64,000 nucleotides of DNA from Aurantimicrobium minutum (GTDB lineage: Bacteria > Actinomycetota > Actinomycetes > Actinomycetales > Microbacteriaceae): contig NZ_JARXXV010000001.1 in assembly GCF_029893825.1 (NCBI RefSeq), positions 496,001 through 560,000 on the forward strand, given 5' to 3'. The position numbers and the translations under genes were made by a program. Shown here piece by piece: positions 7,353-14,541 of the stretch; position 1 is the stretch's first letter; each line of letters starts with the position of its first letter. The notes beneath the pieces are model-generated. The model did no database searches, was not told the origin of the DNA, and was given only the letters and a program-made list of their open reading frames with translations.

Positions 7353-8786
7353 CTAGCGAGATGGGAACTTCGGTGGGTGCAAACCTGCGAGTTCCTGAAT
7401 CACGCGAACAACCTGGTGGCTGTAGCCATACTCGTTGTCATACCAGACATACAAAATGATGTTCTTACCGTTAGCAATCGTTGCCAAACCGTCGACAATA
7501 CCTGCGCGATTGGAACCAACGAAGTCGGTAGAAACAACCTCAGGTGACTCGATGTAATCAATCTGGTTACGCAGATTGGACTTCAAGGATGCATCTCGCA
7601 ACACCTGATTGACGGTCGCACGATCAACAGACTTATTCAGCGTCAGGTTCAAGATAGCCATAGAAACATCTGGGGTTGGAACGCGAATAGCATTACCGGA
7701 GAGTTTTCCTTCAAGCTCAGGAAGCGCCTTCGAAACAGCCTTAGCTGCACCGGTTTCCGTGATCACCATGTTCATCGCAGCCGAGCGACCACGGCGGTCA
7801 CCCTTGTGGAAGTTGTCGATGAGGTTTTGGTCGTTGGTGTAGGAGTGAACTGTCTCTACGTGACCGTATTCAACTCCATACTCATCGTTGATGACTTTGA
7901 GCACAGGAGTAATTGCGTTCGTGGTGCACGAGGCAGCGGTAATGATTGTGTCTTCGGGAGTTATCGTGTCGTGATTGATTCCGTAGACAACGTTTTTCAA
8001 TGGGCTCTTACCGGGTGCGGTCAGAACCACACGAGAAATACCCTGTGCTTGAAGGTGCTGAGCAAGTCCAGGTTCATCACGCCAACGACCGGTGTTATCA
8101 ACCAAGATTGCATCTTTGATGCCGTAAGCGGTGTAATCCACGGTGGTGGGATCTGAGGAGTAAATCACCTGAATGGGCTTGCCGTTAGCAATGATGAGGT
8201 TCTTTTCTTCATCAATGGTGATGGTGCCGTTGAAGGGGCCGTGAACCGAGTCGCGGCGAAGCAAGCTGGCACGCTTGGTGAGGTCTTTATCATCACCCTT
8301 ACGAACAACAATTGCCTTGAGAACAGGCCCACGGCCATTCTCAGCATTGCCGAGAAGAATGCGGGCAAGTAGACGGCCAATGCGACCGAAACCGTAGAGA
8401 ACAACATCTTTGGCATCTTCGGGTGATGCCGGGTGGCCGTTGCCAGCAACCGGGGCAAGAACTTCTGCAGCGAAGTCAGCGATGCTCTTTCCCGATTGTG
8501 CTTGCTCAGCAAGAATGCCTGCAACATTGATCGATGCTTGACCAGGGTTCAACGCCACAATTGCGTGAACAAGCTCGAGGGTGCGATTGATGTCGAGTTC
8601 TTGACCATCAACATGGCGGGCATAGCGGTGTGCTTTAACAATTTGCAGTGGTGAAGAGTTGATGAGGCGTCGGCCGTGAATCGACGTGACTACGCCATTG
8701 TCGCGATAGAGCGCACCAATCAACGGAATGAGCTGTTCAGCTACTGCTTGACGGTCGGTCCAGGTGGCGTCATTGTGTGGTGCCAT
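7353..8786 (-). CDS. gapB: Glyceraldehyde-3-phosphate dehydrogenase, long form (GapB-like)
   Basis: A 477-residue GAPDH, about 140 residues longer than the usual glycolytic enzyme because of an N-terminal helical extension (roughly residues 1-125). The Rossmann motif GFGRIGR is at about 132-138. The catalytic segment is AASCTTNAI with Cys287, followed by HSYTNDQNL with the catalytic His. Corynebacterium has a protein of the same length (GapB/GapX) used in gluconeogenesis with NADP preference; that role is inferred here. The last residues (WYDNEYGYSHQVVR) are canonical. It is the promoter-proximal gene of a three-gene run with EamA and photolyase. No clear TANNNT or well-spaced Shine-Dalgarno precedes the ATG (GGGAG is 13 bases away). 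Confidence 0.92.
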   Translation of the reverse strand: MAPHNDATWTDRQAVAEQLIPLIGALYRDNGVVTSIHGRRLINSSPLQIVKAHRYARHVDGQELDINRTLELVHAIVALNPGQASINVAGILAEQAQSGKSIADFAAEVLAPVAGNGHPASPEDAKDVVLYGFGRIGRLLARILLGNAENGRGPVLKAIVVRKGDDKDLTKRASLLRRDSVHGPFNGTITIDEEKNLIIANGKPIQVIYSSDPTTVDYTAYGIKDAILVDNTGRWRDEPGLAQHLQAQGISRVVLTAPGKSPLKNVVYGINHDTITPEDTIITAASCTTNAITPVLKVINDEYGVEYGHVETVHSYTNDQNLIDNFHKGDRRGRSAAMNMVITETGAAKAVSKALPELEGKLSGNAIRVPTPDVSMAILNLTLNKSVDRATVNQVLRDASLKSNLRNQIDYIESPEVVSTDFVGSNRAGIVDGLATIANGKNIILYVWYDNEYGYSHQVVRVIQELAGLHPPKFPSR

Positions 8787-8823
8787 AACCAGAGGTTCTC
8801 CCTTGAAACTGTTGAAAGTGTCT

Positions 8824-8842
8824 CATGCTTATCTCGAGCATG
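8824..8842. promoter_or_regulatory. Inverted repeat between divergent gapB and SDR genes
   Basis: CATGCT and AGCATG are separated by seven bases, in the 157-bp gap between two divergent genes. It may be an operator for either. It is unrelated in sequence to the LacI-gene palindrome at 9757. Confidence 0.3.
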
Positions 8843-8943
8843 GGACGGGTGTATTCAGTTTGTACCGGGGACATCTACGTCTTCCGGGGAGGGAGTGATT
8901 CAAGCCTAATTCAGAAAAGGTGGAATATGTGGGAGTTACATTT

Positions 8944-9705
8944 ATGTCTATGGAAATGTTTCAAGCACACGGTCGAACCGTCCTTGTCATCGGTGGCCTT
9001 GGTGGTCTTGGTCGAGGAATTTGTACTGGGTTTATTTCTGCAGGAGCAGATGTCATTGCTTTAGATACAGATAGTGAAAAGGAAACCCTTTATCGAGTAG
9101 AACTCGATGCCATGGAGTCACAACTCAGTGTTATTTGCGCGGATGCCACAACTCCCGAGGCATATGAACTCTGTCTTGAACACGTCGCAAGTCGAGGCAG
9201 CTGGATCGACACCGTCGTGGTGTGCGCAACGCCCCCGCAGTTCACAAAAGCTATCGAGGATTACGACTGGGATTACCACCAGCAGATGACTGAGGTTTTT
9301 CTGAAAATTCCATACCTTGCAACAAGAGCTCTATTACCAGCGATGAAAGAGCACTCTTTTGGTCGCATTATCAACATCACTTCAGAAGTTTTTGAGATGA
9401 GTGAACCTCATTCTTCGGCCTATGTTGCAGGCAAAGGTGCCCAAATTGGGTGGACTAGATCAATGGCTAAAGAACTTGCCCCGTTTGGAATCACTGTCAA
9501 TCACGTAGCCCCAGGGTTCATTCCCGTGGAACGCCATCAGGACCTCCCTCAAGAAGTCTTTGACGATTACCTCGCAACTGTTCCTGCAAATCGTTTTGGA
9601 ACTCCTGCGGATATCGGAAGTGCTTGTGTTTATTTCGCCAGCGCTGAAGCAGGTTTTGTCACAGGACAAACATTGATTGTCAACGGCGGTCGATCACCAC
9701 ACTAA
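8944..9705 (+). CDS. Short-chain dehydrogenase/reductase, atypical motifs
   Basis: A 253-residue classical-type SDR, cytoplasmic and NAD(P)-dependent. The nucleotide loop is GGLGGLGRG (17-25) where TGxxxGxG is usual. The catalytic set is Ser147 (NITSEV), Tyr160 and Lys164 (SSAYVAGKG). The ending GQTLIVNGG is standard. The NNAG motif that normally stabilises the central sheet is replaced by VCATPP (93-98). I choose the ATG at 8944 because GGGAG lies eight bases upstream; an in-frame GTG at 8920 has no suitable site. The gene looks more AT-rich than its neighbours, as does the LacI gene after it, and the two may have arrived together. Substrate unknown; sugar or polyol oxidation is a guess from the LacI partner. 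Confidence 0.82.
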   Translation: MSMEMFQAHGRTVLVIGGLGGLGRGICTGFISAGADVIALDTDSEKETLYRVELDAMESQLSVICADATTPEAYELCLEHVASRGSWIDTVVVCATPPQFTKAIEDYDWDYHQQMTEVFLKIPYLATRALLPAMKEHSFGRIINITSEVFEMSEPHSSAYVAGKGAQIGWTRSMAKELAPFGITVNHVAPGFIPVERHQDLPQEVFDDYLATVPANRFGTPADIGSACVYFASAEAGFVTGQTLIVNGGRSPH

Positions 9706-9756
9706 AGCCGGTAAAACACTCTTTCCTGCGATTATTTCCTGAAGCGCTGATAACCT

Positions 9757-9773
9757 TGCTTAACCGTTAAGCA
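9757..9773. promoter_or_regulatory. Perfect 17-bp palindrome, candidate LacI operator
   Basis: TGCTTAAC-C-GTTAAGCA has 8-bp arms around one central base and ends 13 bases before the LacI-family gene. LacI-type proteins bind palindromes of this size, so autoregulation of the repressor is the natural reading. I did not find a second copy in front of the SDR gene. Confidence 0.6.
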
Positions 9774-9786
9774 CACATAGGAAATC

Positions 9787-10797
9787 ATGTCTCAGGGAAA
9801 CAACACAACTACCCTTACTCTCAAAGAAATAGCCAAAATAGCGGGGGTGTCTACAGCCGCTGTCTCCAACGCCCTCAATGAGACTGGTCGGATGTCCAAA
9901 GAGACTCGATCTCGAATTAAAGAACTTGCTCACCGATTGAATTATCGGCCCAATCATCGAGCGGCATCATTACGCACAGGCTTAACAAAAAACATCGGAT
10001 TTGTGATGACCCTAGAAGAGGACCCTGATTCACGAGCAAGGTGGTCAGCATATAGCAGTGAATTGCTATACACCCTAGTTATAGCTGCAGAGAAACGCGG
10101 TTACACCGTATCCATAATTTCTGCGAGTAATCCCGATCAACTTACCTTGACTCAAATAGATCTTCTGTATTACTTGGACCCCTTCACAGATAATTTGCTG
10201 GTTTCTCGTGCGACAGAATTGGGAATTCCAATCCTCATGAACGATGACCCAACTAACTCAAGTGTTGCAATTCATATCAATACGGGTTTTGGGGAAATGA
10301 CGCGGTCAGCACTGGACGCTTTGGCCGAAGCAGGGGCAACAAAAGTGGGATTACTCACTGAAATTCCAGGAATACCTTCTGATGAAATAGCTGAAAAAGT
10401 TTATCTAGAGTGGTGTGTAGAAAAACAGGTAGCTCCCATCATTCAGCGAGGCAACTACGGCCGAACTGACATTGTTGAACGAATTAACGATTTATTGAAT
10501 TCTGGATGCGACGGAATTTATTCTTTCTATGAGGAAACTCCATCAATACTTGAAATTGCTGAGCAACGCGGAATAAGAATTCCTGAAGATCTCCAATTGA
10601 TTGCGGCAACTATCAACAAAGCAGAAAATGACGCTCTGGGAGTATGTTCGACGGTTTTTCATCCCGAGGCTATTGCTGAAAATTGTATGGATGTCATCGT
10701 AGACATCACAAAAAACATGCAGAAAGCTCCAGTAACTGTAGATATTCCTTGGGAGTTTTCTTGGAACAATTCTTGTGTACGTAACGTGAGAAACTAG
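9787..10797 (+). CDS. LacI-family transcriptional regulator
   Basis: A 336-residue repressor with the canonical head: LTLKEIAKIAGVSTAAVSNALN (about 10-31, recognition helix VSTAAVSNAL), then the hinge region LNYRPNHRAASLRTGLT. A periplasmic-binding-protein-like effector domain occupies residues 65-330. The start ATG has ATAGGAA upstream, and the perfect palindrome at 9757-9773 overlaps the presumed promoter. It follows the SDR gene on the same strand after 81 bp. Its stop overlaps the convergent EamA stop by four bases, which leaves no room for a terminator. AT-richer than the window average (one 60-base line counted at 40% G+C). Effector unknown. Confidence 0.88.
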   Translation: MSQGNNTTTLTLKEIAKIAGVSTAAVSNALNETGRMSKETRSRIKELAHRLNYRPNHRAASLRTGLTKNIGFVMTLEEDPDSRARWSAYSSELLYTLVIAAEKRGYTVSIISASNPDQLTLTQIDLLYYLDPFTDNLLVSRATELGIPILMNDDPTNSSVAIHINTGFGEMTRSALDALAEAGATKVGLLTEIPGIPSDEIAEKVYLEWCVEKQVAPIIQRGNYGRTDIVERINDLLNSGCDGIYSFYEETPSILEIAEQRGIRIPEDLQLIAATINKAENDALGVCSTVFHPEAIAENCMDVIVDITKNMQKAPVTVDIPWEFSWNNSCVRNVRN

Positions 10798-11705
10798 CCA
10801 GGACCGTTGGGAAGTAGTGGAACAACCCGGTGCTTGAGCTCAATCCCCTGCGCCCGGTAACTTCCACCCACAATCAAAATTGCGCCCAGAATTCCTAGCC
10901 AACCCAACATTTCAGCGCCAAGGAATACACCGATTACTACTGCCCAGATTGGCTCTGTGCCTAGTAACAAACTCACGCGTGCTGCTGAAGTTTTTCGAAC
11001 TGCCCACAGTTGAACCAGGAAGGCAAAGACGGTGCATGCGGCAGCAAGGTAGGAAAGGTCTAACCAGTCTGCTGGAGTGAAGGTTGAGTAGCTCTTGATA
11101 ACACCAGGAACATCTGCGGCAGTGAAGACCACAGCACACACCACTGTCTGAACAAACGTGACGCTGACTGAGCTATAGCTGTAGCCGGTTGTGAGCTGCC
11201 CCAGTGCAGTGACGTGAATACTTCTGACAATTGCAGCACCGAGCATGAGGGCATCACCCCAATTGGGTGCGTGAAAACCATTGCCTGAGACAAGCAACAA
11301 CACACCGATCACGGCAACTACAGCAGCAATGAAATAACTTCTCGGCAACCATCGTTTGAGCCACAGTGATTCCAGAATGGGCGTAAACACAATCGTCATA
11401 CTGATGATGAGTCCAGCATTTGTCGCACTAGTGAGTTTGACGCCCCAGGTTTCCAAACTCAAGATGCCAGCTTGGGTCAGGCCAAAAATGACACCAATCA
11501 AGAAACCCCGTCGATCAAGACTTTTGTTCTTGGTGAATAGCCACACCAGCAACATCATCAACGAGGCAAGGAGGAACCTGGCAGAAAGTATGGCAAAAAC
11601 ACTGCCATGTTCAGTAAGAACCTTGGTTGCGAGGTAACTGCTCCCCCAGACAACGGCAACTCCCAACAGGAGAATATCCGCTTGGTTTTTCTTCAGAAAA
11701 TGCAT
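10794..11705 (-). CDS. EamA/DMT-family permease
   Basis: A 303-residue membrane protein with two EamA repeats and about ten helices. The first begins DILLLGVAVVWGSSYLATKVL; the second contains LLLGTEPIWAVVIGVFLGAEMLG, the signature second-half motif. Likely an exporter of amino acids or related metabolites. It is the last gene of the minus-strand run RidA, UPF0303, LysE, EamA, with 25 bp between it and lysE. No Shine-Dalgarno is evident before its ATG, so translation may depend on the upstream gene. The two transporters in one operon suggest removal of toxic or surplus amino-acid-like compounds (inference). Confidence 0.85.
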   Translation of the reverse strand: MHFLKKNQADILLLGVAVVWGSSYLATKVLTEHGSVFAILSARFLLASLMMLLVWLFTKNKSLDRRGFLIGVIFGLTQAGILSLETWGVKLTSATNAGLIISMTIVFTPILESLWLKRWLPRSYFIAAVVAVIGVLLLVSGNGFHAPNWGDALMLGAAIVRSIHVTALGQLTTGYSYSSVSVTFVQTVVCAVVFTAADVPGVIKSYSTFTPADWLDLSYLAAACTVFAFLVQLWAVRKTSAARVSLLLGTEPIWAVVIGVFLGAEMLGWLGILGAILIVGGSYRAQGIELKHRVVPLLPNGPG

Positions 11706-11730
11706 CAGATCACACTGTTGACGTGCAAGG

Positions 11731-12393
11731 TCAGTGAATGCTCAGACCAGAAACTAACAATGTCACGGCGAGCACAGCAAATACGCCAGCAACAACAAAT
11801 TCCATAGCGATTGTAAATCCGGGGGTGGTCATCACCTTGCGCATTGCAGAAGCACCAAAAACGAGTGCTGTTAACCACACCGCTGAGACTAGAACAAAGA
11901 TGAGACACAGGAAGGAGAGCTGCAGTGCCGCGCTGTCAGATTTGCCCAGGAACTGAGGGAAGAAAGCAAGAAAGAAAATAAGAACTTTAGGGTTAGTCAC
12001 ATTGGTGAGATAACCCATGAGAAATGGCCCCGCTTTTCGCTTGGAACCTGCAGAGTCGATATCGACTGACTGAATTGTTCCCTCACGGTTCTGCCCAACC
12101 AGCTTGATACCCGCACGCAAAGACTGAATCGCCAGGAATAACAGGTATAGCGCACCGAGAATTTTCAGCCAGAAAAGGGCTCCCGGTGCCTTGGCGATGA
12201 CCAGACCAACACCAGAGATGAGTAACAATGACAAAGTCAGGATGCCGGTATAGATTCCAAACATTGTGAGGAATCCATCCTTCTTTCCTCCCCGCAATGT
12301 CGATCGAAGCATCAAGAACGTATCTGCACCAGGAGAAAGAATGATTACCAGTGCAGAAATGATGAAGGCCGGTAGGACCGCGTAATCAAGCAT
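11731..12393 (-). CDS. LysE/RhtB-family exporter
   Basis: A 220-residue protein with about six hydrophobic helices. It begins MLDYAVLPAFIISALVIILSPGADTFLML, in which the SPGADT-type motif marks LysE/RhtB exporters of amino acids (lysine, homoserine, threonine, leucine and others). The LTNVTNPKVLIFFLAFFPQF segment (about 133-152) is the second conserved block. The ATG overlaps the UPF0303 stop as TAATG, so the genes are translationally coupled. Substrate not predictable from sequence. Confidence 0.88.
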   Translation of the reverse strand: MLDYAVLPAFIISALVIILSPGADTFLMLRSTLRGGKKDGFLTMFGIYTGILTLSLLLISGVGLVIAKAPGALFWLKILGALYLLFLAIQSLRAGIKLVGQNREGTIQSVDIDSAGSKRKAGPFLMGYLTNVTNPKVLIFFLAFFPQFLGKSDSAALQLSFLCLIFVLVSAVWLTALVFGASAMRKVMTTPGFTIAMEFVVAGVFAVLAVTLLVSGLSIH

Positions 12394-12872
12394 TACTGTT
12401 CACTCTCTATTGCAGCGATAAGCGCCTCGACCACAATCGCATGGTCATCTTGCTGGGGAACACCACTAGCTACAACCGCACCTACGAAAGTATCCCCAAC
12501 AAAGAGTGGGAATCCCCCACCATGGGCAGCATATTCTTCAGACAACCCCGTCTCGTGAAAGAAATCTTTACCCTGCGAAAGAAAGCGTTGACCTACCAAG
12601 AAAGACGGTTCACGGAAGTGGTAGACAGTCTTACGCTTGCGCTCAATCCAGTCATCATTTTCAGAACTCGTGCCAGGGCAGGCATAACGAAACACATGCT
12701 GATCCCCTAGGAACACAGAAACAGCTAAAGGCCAATTCCGTTCTTCTGCACGTGCTGCCAGATCCATTCCCAACGCCAACGCGTCTTCGTGTCTCAGTGA
12801 CGTAAATCTCAGCAGTGCTAGCTGCGATTCGAGTTCAGCTACATCAGCAAGTAGCTCTGGGGTCTCTGACAT
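12393..12872 (-). CDS. UPF0303 / HbpS-like heme-degrading-domain protein
   Basis: A 159-residue soluble protein of the UPF0303 (GlcG/HbpS-related) family. Recognisable parts are the central SVFLGDQHVFRYACPGTS...DDWIERKRKTV and the glycine-rich end HGGGFPLFVGDTFVGAVVASG. Biochemical function in the family is poorly settled; some relatives bind heme or cobalamin. It lies between RidA (11 bp away) and LysE (overlap TAATG). No clear Shine-Dalgarno precedes the ATG: the upstream bases GAGCCCCTTTTT are pyrimidine-rich. The gene is therefore probably read through from ridA. Confidence 0.8.
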   Translation of the reverse strand: MSETPELLADVAELESQLALLRFTSLRHEDALALGMDLAARAEERNWPLAVSVFLGDQHVFRYACPGTSSENDDWIERKRKTVYHFREPSFLVGQRFLSQGKDFFHETGLSEEYAAHGGGFPLFVGDTFVGAVVASGVPQQDDHAIVVEALIAAIESEQ

Positions 12873-12883
12873 AAAAAGGGGCT

Positions 12884-13285
12884 CTACTGTGAAGAAGAAC
12901 CGATAATGGCGTCTACGTCGATCTCTACCAGCATGTCTGGAGCAGCAAGCGCTGAGACTTCGACAGCTGTTGCTGCAGGTCGAATCTCCCCAAAGAATTC
13001 ACCGTGGACTTTGCCCACAGCATCGAAGTCCGCGATGTTGGTGAGGTAAATGCGGGTGCGAACCACATCACCAAAAGTCGCTCCAGCCTGTTCTAGCGCT
13101 ACTGCAAGTCGTTTGAAGATTTCTCGAGTTTGAGCTGCTGGATCAGAACCACCAATTGCACCTTCAGGTGCTCCAGCGGTTGTTCCCGCAATAAAGACAA
13201 AATCTCCCGCACGTACAGCACGGGAGTAGCCCACAACAGGCTCATAGACGGATCCAGAAGAAATCAGAGTGCGCTCATAGGTCAT
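12884..13285 (-). CDS. RidA-family (YjgF/YER057c/UK114) protein without the deaminase arginine
   Basis: A 133-residue Rid protein, likely a trimer. Conserved parts are VRAGDFVFIAGTTA, AQTREIFKRLAVALEQAGA and VVRTRIYLTNI. True RidA enamine/imine deaminases need an Arg near the C-terminus (PARS/T context); here the matching segment reads RPAATAVEV, so that Arg is absent. This places it in one of the non-deaminase Rid subfamilies. It is the first gene of the ridA-UPF0303-lysE-eamA run. No Shine-Dalgarno is visible, but TAGGCT ends six bases before the ATG, fitting a leaderless transcript. Confidence 0.85.
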   Translation of the reverse strand: MTYERTLISSGSVYEPVVGYSRAVRAGDFVFIAGTTAGAPEGAIGGSDPAAQTREIFKRLAVALEQAGATFGDVVRTRIYLTNIADFDAVGKVHGEFFGEIRPAATAVEVSALAAPDMLVEIDVDAIIGSSSQ

Positions 13286-13297
13286 AACACCAGCCTA
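13286..13297 (-). promoter_or_regulatory. Candidate -10 box for a leaderless ridA transcript
   Basis: TAGGCT (TANNNT) is separated from the ATG by six bases, GGTGTT, with no Shine-Dalgarno. No good -35 hexamer is seen. Confidence 0.35.
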
Positions 13298-13320
13298 GGC
13301 GCACACTGGTCTACTCCGGG

Positions 13321-13608
13321 TTACTTCTTGGTGCGTCCCCATTCATCTAGAGGGAGTTGGTCCTCAAGATGCACAATCTCATCACGTGGGCAAAACAACA
13401 CAACATCCCGTGTGCTTCGATCGAAGAAGTGATCTGACATGGGTTCATTACACAGCGGACATAGCGCTTGCGTGGTTTGTTCCAATGCAGGTTGGTATGG
13501 TCCTAAATCTGCTGGACCAAGGAAGGGATATAGCTTTTCATTCATCCAGTCGTAGAAGCGCATGAATGCGCCGTCAGCACGTCCATTTTCATCTCGATGT
13601 GTATTCAT
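13321..13608 (-). CDS. Small conserved cysteine-containing protein, function unknown
   Basis: A 95-residue soluble protein. It starts MNTHRDENGRADGAF and continues MRFYDWMNEKLYPFLGP, a block I associate with a conserved actinobacterial hypothetical protein. A CPLC motif followed by PMSDHFFDRS and a later FCPRDE could form a small zinc site (three Cys plus His). I chose the ATG at 13608; a later in-frame ATG before RFYDW is possible, and the upstream extension to 13647 is less likely. TACTCT lies seven bases before the chosen ATG, and no Shine-Dalgarno is seen. It stands between the ridA run and carbonic anhydrase. No function assigned. Confidence 0.65.
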   Translation of the reverse strand: MNTHRDENGRADGAFMRFYDWMNEKLYPFLGPADLGPYQPALEQTTQALCPLCNEPMSDHFFDRSTRDVVLFCPRDEIVHLEDQLPLDEWGRTKK

Positions 13609-13685
13609 GCCACCGAGAGTACGCCTATTGTCTGCGCTCAAGAGCACATCACAGCAAAGTCACAGCATGTGGGGATTTAACGACA

Positions 13686-13715
13686 AGACCGCCCCTCACC
13701 GACAAGGGGCGGTCT
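13686..13715 (-). terminator. Terminator hairpin after carbonic anhydrase
   Basis: Perfect 11-bp arms AGACCGCCCCT and AGGGGCGGTCT with an eight-base loop, 24 bases past the carbonic anhydrase stop. The T run on the minus strand is weak (CTTGTCGTT). Confidence 0.7.
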
Positions 13716-13739
13716 GTGTTGTGTTTCGAAGAGAGCTAC

Positions 13740-14315
13740 TTATGCCTTACCTGCAGCAGTAGCCGAAGGGACCTCAATGAGGCGACCAGTAACAACGTCA
13801 TAGATGTAGCCATAGACAGGAATACCTGCAGGAACGAGCGGGTGTGCCTTGATCCTTGCAACGTCCTCGGTCACGGACTGTGCTTGGTCCGAAATGGTGA
13901 GCCAGTCAATGTACTTTGCCTCAGCAGAACCTGGACCTGTTCCGACGTCATAGAAGCCTTCAGAGCCTAATGCAGCAGTCTCGAGGCTGTTGGCCAATAG
14001 GCCACGAATGACCTCGTCAGTGAAGAATTCCATACCGCAGTTGGAGTGGTGAATGACAAACCATTCCTTGGTTCCCAACAGCTTGTATGAAATAACAAGT
14101 GAACGGATAGCGTCATCAGATGCGCGGCCACCAGCGTTACGGATGACGTGAGCATCACCCTCGCTCAGACCTGCATACTTAGCTGGATCCAGTCGAGCAT
14201 CCATGCAAGTCAAAATGGCAAAACCTCGAGCTGGGGGAAGATCTAGCTCACCCTTTGCCCCAAAATCAGCTGCGTACGCCTCGTTCGCTGCAAGAACTTC
14301 TTTGAGTACAGACAT
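13740..14315 (-). CDS. Beta-class carbonic anhydrase
   Basis: A 191-residue enzyme interconverting CO2 and bicarbonate. The zinc ligands are Cys37 and the CxDxR motif (CMDAR, Asp39/Arg41), then HxxC in HHSNCG (His90, Cys93). The length fits the short beta-CA subclass. ACGAGG lies eight bases before the ATG. It forms its own transcription unit with a terminator downstream. It may supply bicarbonate to pyruvate carboxylase and other carboxylases (inference). Confidence 0.92.
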   Translation of the reverse strand: MSVLKEVLAANEAYAADFGAKGELDLPPARGFAILTCMDARLDPAKYAGLSEGDAHVIRNAGGRASDDAIRSLVISYKLLGTKEWFVIHHSNCGMEFFTDEVIRGLLANSLETAALGSEGFYDVGTGPGSAEAKYIDWLTISDQAQSVTEDVARIKAHPLVPAGIPVYGYIYDVVTGRLIEVPSATAAGKA

Positions 14316-14463
14316 TTTCGATACCTCGTGAGTTGTGAAGAATTTCGGAAGTTTTCTTCCGATTTCTGCAACGGTATTGAAATCTGAATTGTTACGTCGC
14401 TTTATGAACTTTTTTGAACAATTAAGACAGCTAAATCGGCAATTATTACGACGTGGAGTTCAC

Positions 14464-14499
14464 AAAAAACGTGCCAGGTGCGAACACGGGGCACGTTTT
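14464..14499 (-). terminator. Terminator of the amidohydrolase gene
   Basis: Arms AAAACGTGCC (14466-14475) and GGCACGTTTT (14490-14499), with a run of six T on the minus strand after the hairpin. It lies 42 bases past the amidohydrolase stop. The rest of the 226-bp gap holds the carbonic anhydrase promoter region and nothing else I can identify. Confidence 0.85.
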
Positions 14500-14541
14500 A
14501 TTGAGCAGTCATATGAAACCGCTTAGGTGAGGAATTCCTCG

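Noticed and set aside
8920-8943. GTG start at 8920 for the SDR gene
   Set aside because: AGAAAAGG is too close to it, while GGGAG is well placed for the ATG at 8944.
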